Shown here piece after piece: positions 42,641 through 51,100 of a stretch of DNA of 64,000 bases; the first letter of the stretch is position 1, and each line of letters starts with the position of its first letter. The notes under the pieces are model-generated. The model had not been told where the DNA came from. It was given only the letters and a program-made list of their open reading frames with translations, and made no database searches. Source of the stretch: Verrucomicrobiales bacterium (GTDB lineage Bacteria > Verrucomicrobiota > Verrucomicrobiia > Verrucomicrobiales > DEV007). Both the position numbers and the translations under genes were made by a program. The stretch is from NCBI GenBank assembly GCA_029213025.1, contig JARGOZ010000019.1, positions 1 through 64,000 on the forward strand. The letters are read 5' to 3'.

Positions 42641-44356
42641 ATGGCAAACGTGAACATCAAAGCGGATAAAGCGAACACCTACGATGCTATTGTCGTCGGG
42701 TCGGGAGTGTCGGGCGGTTGGGCGGCGAAAGAACTGACAGAGAAAGGTCTCAAGGTTCTTATGCTGGAGCGGGGGAAACAGCTCAATCACGTAGTCGACT
42801 ACGACTATGCGATGAAGGCGCCGTGGGAAACGAAATACAACGGCAAACTGACAGTCGAGCAAAAAGAGACTCATCCCAAGTTGGCGAGGGATTATCCTTA
42901 CAACGAAATGACCGAAAAATACTGGTTCAAGGATGTGGATTCTCTATATCGCGAAGACAAACGCTTTGACTGGTATCGCCCCAATATTGTCGGCGGCAAA
43001 TCGATCATGTGGGGGCGGCAGTGCTACCGGCTCAGCGATCTTGATTTTGAGGCCAATGCGAAAGAGGGAATCGCTGTCGACTGGCCGATTCGCTACCAGG
43101 ATATCGCGCCGTGGTATTCCTATGTGGAAAAGTTCGCTGGAATTTCCGGTGAAAAGCTCGGTCTTCCCCAGTTGCCGGATTCGGAGTTTCTTCCGCCGAT
43201 GGACATGTTTTTCATTGAGAAAGAAGTGCGGAAAAGAATAGAGAAAAACTTCCCCGGCCGACACATGACAATTGGCCGGGTGGCAAACCTTTCTAAAGCA
43301 GCCGCTGCTCAACAGGGTGTGGGCAGGGGATCATGTATGTTCCGCAACCGGTGTTCCCTGGGTTGTCCTTTCGGAGCGTACTTCAGCACGCAGTCGGCTA
43401 CTCTGCCGGCAGCGGCGAAAACCGGAAACCTTACCCTGAGGCCGGACTCGGTAGTTCGTGAGATCGTCTATAATCCGGACACGAAAAAGGCGACCGGCGT
43501 TCAGGTGCGCGATGCGGTGACGATGGAGGATCGCGAGTTTCACGCAAAGATCATTTTCGTTTGCGCCAGTGCGATCAGCTCCACTTCTCTTTTGATGAAT
43601 TCGGCTTCGGACCGCTTTCCCGATGGGTTGGGCAATGATTCCGGTGAATTGGGCCACAATTTGATGGATCACCATTTCCGGGCCGGAGCCAGCGGCAACT
43701 GGGAAGGCGATCTGGATCGCTATTACTACGGCCGACGCGCCAACGGCATCTATGTTCCCAGATATAGAAATGTAGGTGACGATAAGCGGGAATACCTGCG
43801 TGGGTTTGGCTACCAGGGAGGTGGCAGTCGCACCGGTTGGGAAAGGAATGTCGCTGAGCTGGCATTTGGTGCTGAGCTCAAGGAGGAGCTGACCAAACCG
43901 GGCAACTGGAGAATGGGGCTGGGTGGCTTCGGTGAGACGCTTCCCTACCACGAAAACCGGATGTATTTCGATAAAGAGAAGCGGGACAAATGGGATCTTC
44001 CGATCATCGTGTTTGATGCGGAATTCCGGGACAACGAGAAAAAAATGCGCATCGACATGATGAACGATGCGAAAGAAATGCTCGAGTCATCCGGATTGAA
44101 AAATGTCAAAACCTTCGACAACGAATCCTATCCCGGAACAGCCATTCACGAAATGGGAACCGCCCGGATGGGGCGCGATCCGAAGACATCGGTTCTCAAC
44201 GGTTGGAACCAGGTGCACGAAGTGAAAAATGTATTTGTGACCGATGGGGCCTGTATGACTTCAGCGTCCTGCGTGAACCCGTCGCTTACCTTTATGGCGT
44301 TGACTGCCAGGGTGGCGGACTATGCCGTGCAGGAAATGAAAAAACAAAATCTGTAG
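42641..44356 (+). CDS. GMC family FAD-dependent dehydrogenase
   Basis: A 571-residue glucose-methanol-choline flavoprotein, large subunit of a gluconate/sugar-dehydrogenase-type complex. The FAD loop is IVVGSGVSGGWAAKELTEKG (about 17-36); GGKSIMWGRQCYR, CMFRNRCSLGCPFGAYFSTQ and the C-terminal TAIHEMGTARMGRDP and VFVTDGACMTSASCVNPSLT complete it. It lacks a signal and probably travels with the Tat-signalled subunit encoded 28 bp upstream. Sugar substrate unknown. A sulfatase begins 14 bp downstream. Confidence 0.9.
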   Translation: MANVNIKADKANTYDAIVVGSGVSGGWAAKELTEKGLKVLMLERGKQLNHVVDYDYAMKAPWETKYNGKLTVEQKETHPKLARDYPYNEMTEKYWFKDVDSLYREDKRFDWYRPNIVGGKSIMWGRQCYRLSDLDFEANAKEGIAVDWPIRYQDIAPWYSYVEKFAGISGEKLGLPQLPDSEFLPPMDMFFIEKEVRKRIEKNFPGRHMTIGRVANLSKAAAAQQGVGRGSCMFRNRCSLGCPFGAYFSTQSATLPAAAKTGNLTLRPDSVVREIVYNPDTKKATGVQVRDAVTMEDREFHAKIIFVCASAISSTSLLMNSASDRFPDGLGNDSGELGHNLMDHHFRAGASGNWEGDLDRYYYGRRANGIYVPRYRNVGDDKREYLRGFGYQGGGSRTGWERNVAELAFGAELKEELTKPGNWRMGLGGFGETLPYHENRMYFDKEKRDKWDLPIIVFDAEFRDNEKKMRIDMMNDAKEMLESSGLKNVKTFDNESYPGTAIHEMGTARMGRDPKTSVLNGWNQVHEVKNVFVTDGACMTSASCVNPSLTFMALTARVADYAVQEMKKQNL

Positions 44357-44370
44357 AAACTTTCCCACTC

Positions 44371-45828
44371 ATGTTTGCGCGATTTCTCTTGCTGGTCTCT
44401 CTATTGGTAGTTTCCATTTGCTCTGTTCGGGCGGCGGACAGTCCCAATATCCTTTTCGTTTTCACCGATGACCAGGCTCCCTGGGCAGTCGGTGTGGCGG
44501 GTCATCCCATGGCGAAGACGCCGCATATGGATGCTCTGTTTAACAGTGGGGCCTATATCCCGAACAGTTTTACGGTGACTCCAGTCTGCAGTCCGTCGCG
44601 CGCCAGTTTGATGACCAGTCGCTACGGCACCGAGGTGGGTATCTCTGACTGGATTAAGCCCTATCAGCGATGGGACCCCGAGACCGGTCTGGGTGGCACA
44701 GAGTGGGGGTTGGATCCGGCTCTGGCTGTGTGGCCGCGGTTGCTTCGCGAGGCGGGATATGACACCGCCCTGATCGGTAAGTGGCATCTGGGTCAGCCTG
44801 ATTTCTATCACCCCACAAAGCATGGATTTGGTCTATTCGTCGGCCATCGTCACGGCGGATGGAAAACGGTGGATCCGGTAATGGAAAAGGGTAAAAAAGA
44901 TCAGGGGTTTACCGGGCTGACAGCCGATATCCTCGCCGACGAAGTGATTGCCTTTCTGAAGAAGAAACGCAAAAAGCCTTTTCTTTGTTGCTGGCACACC
45001 CGGGCTCCCCATACCGCGTGGTTACCGGTAAGCGAAGAGGATGCGGCTCCTTATGCTGACATGACTGATGAGCAAACACCGGTTCCGCATCCTGACTATC
45101 CGAATCTGGATACAGCGAGAGTAAAGAGAATGACTCGCGAGTACTTCTCTTCGGTTCGCAGTGTGGACCGCAATCTGGGCCGGGTGATGGAGGAGTTGAA
45201 AACTCTCGGGCTGGAGGAAAATACCATCGTGATTTTTTCATCCGATCACGGCTATAATATGGGCCACAACGGAATCTGGCACAAAGGCAACGGTCACTGG
45301 GTGGTGAAACCCCTGCCCGAAGTAACCAATCCGAATATACCAAAAGGACAGCGCCCCAATATGTATGATACATCCATCAAAGTCCCTACTGCCGTTCGCT
45401 GGCCCGGTGTGATAGAACCCGGCACGGTAATCGATGAAACGATAACCAATCTGGACTGGTTTCCAACAATCTGCGCTATGGCGGGGGTAACGCTTCCCGG
45501 GGATACCACGATCCGGGGTAGAGATTTTACCCCTCTGTTAAAGGGTGGAAAGGTAGAGGGTTGGGAGAATGCCTACTACGGGCAATACTCGACTTTGCAC
45601 CAGTCCCACACTCACATGCGTTGTTGGCGGACGGCTGAATACAAACTGATCCGTGACTTTCTGAATCCGGAAAGAGACGAATTTTACGATCTGAGCAACG
45701 ATCCCGGTGAGACGAAAAATCTGATCGGAACCACGGACGAATCTCTACAGGAAATCATCGCCGACTACGATGAAAAGATCCGCGGGAAAATGCGGGAAAC
45801 GGGCGATGCGGTGATCTCGGAAAATTAG
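44371..45828 (+). CDS. Secreted formylglycine sulfatase
   Basis: A 485-residue sulfatase with signal MFARFLLLVSLLVVSICSV. FTDDQAPWAVG provides the first metal ligands and CSPSRASLMTS (C73) the formylglycine site; ALIGKWHLG and VIFSSDHGYNMGHNG follow. It lies 14 bp downstream of the GMC dehydrogenase, suggesting joint action on a sulfated sugar. It is convergent with pbpC (stop at 45840). Confidence 0.9.
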   Translation: MFARFLLLVSLLVVSICSVRAADSPNILFVFTDDQAPWAVGVAGHPMAKTPHMDALFNSGAYIPNSFTVTPVCSPSRASLMTSRYGTEVGISDWIKPYQRWDPETGLGGTEWGLDPALAVWPRLLREAGYDTALIGKWHLGQPDFYHPTKHGFGLFVGHRHGGWKTVDPVMEKGKKDQGFTGLTADILADEVIAFLKKKRKKPFLCCWHTRAPHTAWLPVSEEDAAPYADMTDEQTPVPHPDYPNLDTARVKRMTREYFSSVRSVDRNLGRVMEELKTLGLEENTIVIFSSDHGYNMGHNGIWHKGNGHWVVKPLPEVTNPNIPKGQRPNMYDTSIKVPTAVRWPGVIEPGTVIDETITNLDWFPTICAMAGVTLPGDTTIRGRDFTPLLKGGKVEGWENAYYGQYSTLHQSHTHMRCWRTAEYKLIRDFLNPERDEFYDLSNDPGETKNLIGTTDESLQEIIADYDEKIRGKMRETGDAVISEN

Positions 45829-45839
45829 TCAGAGAACAG

Positions 45840-48110
45840 CTACAGCGACTCAACGGTGATGCGACACTTTTTCGTTTCTCCGGATGCCGTGTGGATCGCT
45901 TCGACCAAGTGGGTGCCGGGTTCGAGGAGGAGGAAGTGGGCGTTGCCCCGTTTCTCGATTTGCAGACTTTCGCTGACCCACTGAACGTCCGAACCGTGAG
46001 CGCCTGCAAACCGTAACGGGAAACGCTGACCGCCTGCAGGCAGGTCCGGATCGAGGTAGGCGACGGTTCCATCCTTTGGACTGAGAACTTCAAAACGATG
46101 GTCGTTTTCCGATGGCTTTACGAAAGCTACATTTTTGATCGGATTGAGAGGCGTATCCCACCAGATAGCGTAGTCAGGCTGAAGTAGAGTTTTCCCGTCT
46201 GAAGTATAGTTTTCCGGTTTGGCGGATGCAGGAATCTGCGAGCCGACGAAATATTCCTCTACCATACGCTTCGGTTTAACCGGCAGTTCATCGGAAACCA
46301 GCAGACCGTTGATTTGATCGATTTTGTGCTTTTGGATTCCATCCGGTTTCGGATACCAGGAGGGCTCCTGTTCCTGGTAGAGATAAGACATCACTTCGTG
46401 GAAAATCGGCCCGGCTCCGAGAGCGCCGGTCAGGCCTTCGGGCAACGGGTCATTATCGAATTTCCCCATCCAGACTCCGACGGTGTAGGCGGGCGTGAAA
46501 CCCAGCGTCCAGCAATCCCGAAAATCAGTGGAAGTCCCGGTTTTTGCGGCAACCCGGAACGGCAGTCTGAGCGGAGACTGAACTCCGAAAGCCGGGGCGC
46601 GCGCATCGTTGTCGGACAGGATATCAGCGAGAATCCATGAATTTTCCCGACTAAACAGGGTGTGGTCCGGGATTGTACCCTGTTGAATGAAGGTACAGGG
46701 CTTCCACTTCCCGAGTCGTGCCAGGCAGGCGTAGGCATTGGTCAGTTCCAGCAGGCGGACTTCGGCATTTCCTATAGTAAGTCCGAGCCCGTAAATATCG
46801 CCGTTTTCCTGGAGGCTGGAAAAGGCGAAGTCGTCTTGGAGGAGACTGTGGAGAGCGCGGGGGCCACCGACCTTTTGGAGGAGACGAACGGCGGGAACAT
46901 TCAATGAAGTGGCCAGGGCCCGGCGAAATGTGACGGGGCCCTGAAAGGTGCGGTCAAAGTTCACCGGTTGAAAGGCGCCGGCGGCACTTACATATTCGAC
47001 CGGGATGTCGGCGAGAATCGAGGCTGCGGTGTAGCCTTTCTCGAGTGCCATCAGATAGGTGAAAGGCTTTAAGGTGGATCCTGCCGAGCGCGGTTCCCAG
47101 GCACCGTTGATCTGTCCGGCTTCGCTGTTGAAAAAGTCGCGGGATCCTGTCAGGGCAAGTACTTCGCCGGTCGGGTTGTCGATCACGACGACGGCGGCAT
47201 GGATGGTTTCCCCGGATTCAATTTTCTCCAGTCTCGATGTGGCGGCTCTCTCTACCAATTGCTGCAGTGGAAGGTCCAGTGTAGTGACTACCTGTTTGGA
47301 GGTTTTATCGTGTTGCCGGAGGAACAGTTCGACGAAGTGGGGAGCTTCGAATTCTCCGGAATGATCTGTATTGAGAACCAGGCCGGAATGGATCGCGACA
47401 CTGTATTGGTTAGCGGAAATAAATCCTTCTTCCCGCATGCGCTTCAAAACGAAATGCTGCCTTTTTTGGGCGGCTTTGAAGTTGCGATAGGGATTGAGAT
47501 AGGACGGGCGGTTGGGCAGGCCTGCAAGAAACGCCGCTTCTGCGATAGACAAATCCGACAGAGGTTTGCCGAAATAGCGACGCGCAGCGCTGCGGCAGCC
47601 GGTGAGCTGGTTGCCGTAGGGCAGGCGGTTCAGGTAGGCGGTGAGAATCTTTTCTTTACTGGTGAAAAACTCCAGTTTTCTGGCGCTGTTGATTTCGATC
47701 ACTTTGGTTGCCAAAGACCGGCTCCGTTGCGGAGAACTGATTTTGACCAGTTGCTGCGTAATGGTGGAGGCTCCGGAAACCATGCGGCGGTTTTTTATCG
47801 AGTCCCGAAGGGCCCGGCAGGTGCCGATGTAGTCCACTCCGAGGTGATGGTAAAAGCGCTGGTCCTCTACCGCAATCGTTGCCTGGAGGAGATGCTCCGG
47901 AATCTCTTCGAGCGTCGCAAAAGCATCAATCCGTAAACCGTCCTCAGTGAGAAACCTCCGCAGCGGAGTTCCGTTCCGGTCGGTTAATACCGCTCCCTGC
48001 TCCGGCGGGTTGTCGAGATCTTCCGGGAGGGGAAAGAAAAGCGGGATAAGATAGAGAAACATTCCTCCGCAAAGAAGTGTGACTCCGATCCATTTCCCCG
48101 CTTTCTTCAT
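45840..48110 (-). CDS. pbpC: Penicillin-binding protein 1C
   Basis: A 756-residue bifunctional peptidoglycan synthase. N-terminal TM (about 5-28); GT51 domain with catalytic Glu in VEDQRFYHH (E82) and STITQQLVK; transpeptidase with SAGSTLKPF (S345, K348), TSLN (402-404) and AKTGTS (523-525); and a C-terminal BiPBP-type domain (about 650-756). It is 8 bp downstream of the alpha-2-macroglobulin gene, the usual pairing. Residues 474-486 (FIQQGTIPDHTLF), in a variable stretch between SxN and KTG, are encoded by a dispersed repeat. Confidence 0.93.
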   Translation of the reverse strand: MKKAGKWIGVTLLCGGMFLYLIPLFFPLPEDLDNPPEQGAVLTDRNGTPLRRFLTEDGLRIDAFATLEEIPEHLLQATIAVEDQRFYHHLGVDYIGTCRALRDSIKNRRMVSGASTITQQLVKISSPQRSRSLATKVIEINSARKLEFFTSKEKILTAYLNRLPYGNQLTGCRSAARRYFGKPLSDLSIAEAAFLAGLPNRPSYLNPYRNFKAAQKRQHFVLKRMREEGFISANQYSVAIHSGLVLNTDHSGEFEAPHFVELFLRQHDKTSKQVVTTLDLPLQQLVERAATSRLEKIESGETIHAAVVVIDNPTGEVLALTGSRDFFNSEAGQINGAWEPRSAGSTLKPFTYLMALEKGYTAASILADIPVEYVSAAGAFQPVNFDRTFQGPVTFRRALATSLNVPAVRLLQKVGGPRALHSLLQDDFAFSSLQENGDIYGLGLTIGNAEVRLLELTNAYACLARLGKWKPCTFIQQGTIPDHTLFSRENSWILADILSDNDARAPAFGVQSPLRLPFRVAAKTGTSTDFRDCWTLGFTPAYTVGVWMGKFDNDPLPEGLTGALGAGPIFHEVMSYLYQEQEPSWYPKPDGIQKHKIDQINGLLVSDELPVKPKRMVEEYFVGSQIPASAKPENYTSDGKTLLQPDYAIWWDTPLNPIKNVAFVKPSENDHRFEVLSPKDGTVAYLDPDLPAGGQRFPLRFAGAHGSDVQWVSESLQIEKRGNAHFLLLEPGTHLVEAIHTASGETKKCRITVESL
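46652..46688. repeat. AACAGGGTACAGT-family element inside pbpC
   Basis: A degenerate copy TAAACAGGGTGTG (46652-46664) and a near-consensus copy in the opposite orientation, ATTGTACCCTGTTGAAT (46672-46688), lie in the pbpC reading frame. The frame is kept; the element adds about 12 residues. Confidence 0.65.
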
Positions 48111-48118
48111 ATATCCGG

Positions 48119-51100
48119 CTATCGCAAGGCTACCTCAGGATTCGCACCGGGATTAAACCGGCGGGCGGAGAGGGTCCGGGTATCGCTCAATCCATAGCGA
48201 TCCGGATCATACATGGCCTCTACCTTGGAAGGTGGAGCGATACTGTCGCCCGGAGCGATTACTCTGGTTAAATACTGGACCCGTTGAACGCCCTTGCGAT
48301 GCACATAGTTGGCAAAGAACAAAGTCCGGTCCTTGCGCAACTCGCGGTGATTGGTGTAGAGGTAGTGAATCTTCTCATCTTTCTTTTTGGTTCGTTTCAC
48401 GCTGAGGGTGTCCTGCGTTTTGAAGTTGGGATTGATCGCTTCGAGGATCGAGGGGAGGGGATCGTCGATCGCGAGGTAGTCCAGTTTTCCTTCGGGCATA
48501 TCGACATCAAGACGCACAAGGACGAGATCGCCCACCATCAGATTTTCGGCCGGGTGGAGGTTGCCTTCCATATCCACTTTCTGATAGGTTCTACTTATTC
48601 CGAAGCCCTTGTTTTCCGCTCCCAATGGCAGGAGTTTCGGCTGGGTTGCTACTTTGATTTGTGTATAGATTTTTCCGGGGTTTTGCACCTTCAGATTCAT
48701 CAGTTGTTTGGTGAGATCGCCTTCAAAAGGGAAGGCCAGAGTGCGGGTTCCAGGAGTTCCGTCAAATGCGACCGTTTCGGTCCGTCCGCCGAATTGAACG
48801 GTAACTTTATTCTGACTTTGCGATGCACTGCTGTTTTCCGTATGAGCGGCCAGCGCCATCAAAGGCCAGGCATTGGAATAGGTGCTGCCCCAACCGCGAC
48901 TACCCCGGCGCAGATCGATAAGCTCGCTGAGGAGTTCGTCGGTTTTTTCGGAGCCGCTTCGGAATTGGGACCACGCCATCAGCTCAGTCGCTTTCAGGTA
49001 GGGTTTGCGATACCAGGATGCCTCGGAAACCGCGTCTCCGGGAGCGGCGGTGAGAAGTTTCTCCACCCTTTGATCGGGAACCGCCGGGTCCTGGTTGCTT
49101 TCCATGATTGCCATCGCGAGCAAAGAACGCGCTTCACGGGGGAGATTCTCCCGTTTGCTATATAGCAAATCGAGATAGGCGGGTTCCGGTTTTCCGGCGA
49201 CTGCGAGAGTATAGGCGGCCAGACAACGCTGCGAGAGTTCGTAGGGTTTGGTTAATTTAGCCGAGTTCCGCAGTTTAACAGAGAGGTATTTCCAAAGGTC
49301 GTCGAGACTGTCTTTGGGGAGGTCGACACCGTTTTTGTCAGCAATGGCGAGAGCCAGACCGCCGTAAGCGCTTCCCCACAATATAGATTCCCTTTCTCCG
49401 GGCCAGTAGCTGAGACCTCCATCCCTCGTTTGCATGGAAAGCAGACGGGTGGTGCCTTTTTTGATTGCTTTATTGATCTCTGCATCGGCGATGTCCAGTG
49501 AGGGAAGCACTTTGCGCATATTGCCGGTGCTCAACCACGGTATGGTAGAGGATGTCGTCTGCTCGACACATCCGTAGGGGTATTCCAGGAGATAGTCGAG
49601 AGCGTCGGTCGCTTCGATCATTCGGGAATTGGACACGGTGATATTGATTTCCCCGATACCATCGAGAAGTAGCGGGTCGACTTCGGAAAGTATATTGTCG
49701 ATTTCCGTTTGCTCGCTGGTTGTCAGTTTCTTTGACGACTTGAGGAGAGGCAGAGGGAATCCAACCGGGATTGTCGATTCGGTGGCGTCGACCAGTCCCG
49801 GGTCTGTGAGGGAATCCACTTTCCATTTCCATTTTGCGTCGCCGGTTTTGGTCATAGCTGTCGGGAAATGGAGAGCGCGGGTATCGCCCGGATCGATAGA
49901 AATCTCTACTGTCCGTTGTTTGGCATCAGTCGGCAGGGTGGAAAGATTGGTCGGAAGAATTTCTCCGAGCTCCTGAACAAACACCGCGTGATCATCAAGA
50001 GTAACAGACACACGAATCTTTTGGTTTTCCTCCGTATTGTTGTGCAGCACTGCTGTGAGATCGATTTGATCGCTCAAGTTGCTGAACGAAGGTAGGGCCG
50101 GTTCGATAATAAGCGGTTTGTTGATCACTACCGGTGCATCGGCGGAACCGAAGCGGTTTTGTTTCGCTACTACCGCAATGAGGCGGAACCGGGTCAGATT
50201 GTCGGGGGCAGTGAATGTGTGAGTAACTTTACCGTTTTCATCGGTAACTAAATCCGGTTTCCAGAAGGCCACTGCTTTAAAGTCTTTGCGCACCTTCTTT
50301 AAATTTCCGGTCATGTCGTCGGCCATACCGCCGCCGCCGATGACAAAGCCTTTGTTACCAAAGTCGCGCTCCAGCGGGTTTTCCGGCAGCAGGTCGGACA
50401 GGGACTGGCCCATCATGACACTGAGCGGAAAGGTTTCGTTGAATACTTTGCCCGGGTCGGGGGTGTTGTATCCGGTCAGGCTCAGGATGCCCTCGTCGAC
50501 AGCGTAAAAAGTTACTTCAGCGCCGGCGATTCCGTTGCCATTCTCACCGGTCACCAGAGCCGCCACTTCCACCGGTTGGCCGGGGATATAGTATTTTTCG
50601 TTACCGGTATCGAGAGTGATATTCAGATCGATACCGGGGTCTTCTACATCGAGCCTGCAAAAGCCGAGCCGGTAGTCCGCTGTAGGATGCTTGTGGGGAC
50701 TTTGATCCGAACCACGCACAAGAAAAACCGACGCGAAAATATTCGGAGCGGCGCCGGGCTCAACCGGAATATCGATGACTGTCTCGTGTTCGGATATTTC
50801 TATAGTTTTAGTTGTTTTGACATCACCTCGCTCTGTAGTAACCAGAGCTTTTCCGAAAACGGGAGAGCGAACCAGTAGTTTTGCGGTGTCGCCGATTTTA
50901 TAGGACTTCCGGTCCGGGATAACGTCGATGGCGACAACATCATTCCACGCCCAGGCGGGTTCCTCGGCTCCAATGACCCGGAAGTTTTGCCGGGTGAGGA
51001 CTTTTCGTCCGTTGTTATCTTTCGACTCCAATGTGATCACGTAGTCACCGGCCTCTTCGAATGTAATCGAGTGGCTCTGGGCCCGGGGCAGGGAGGTTGC

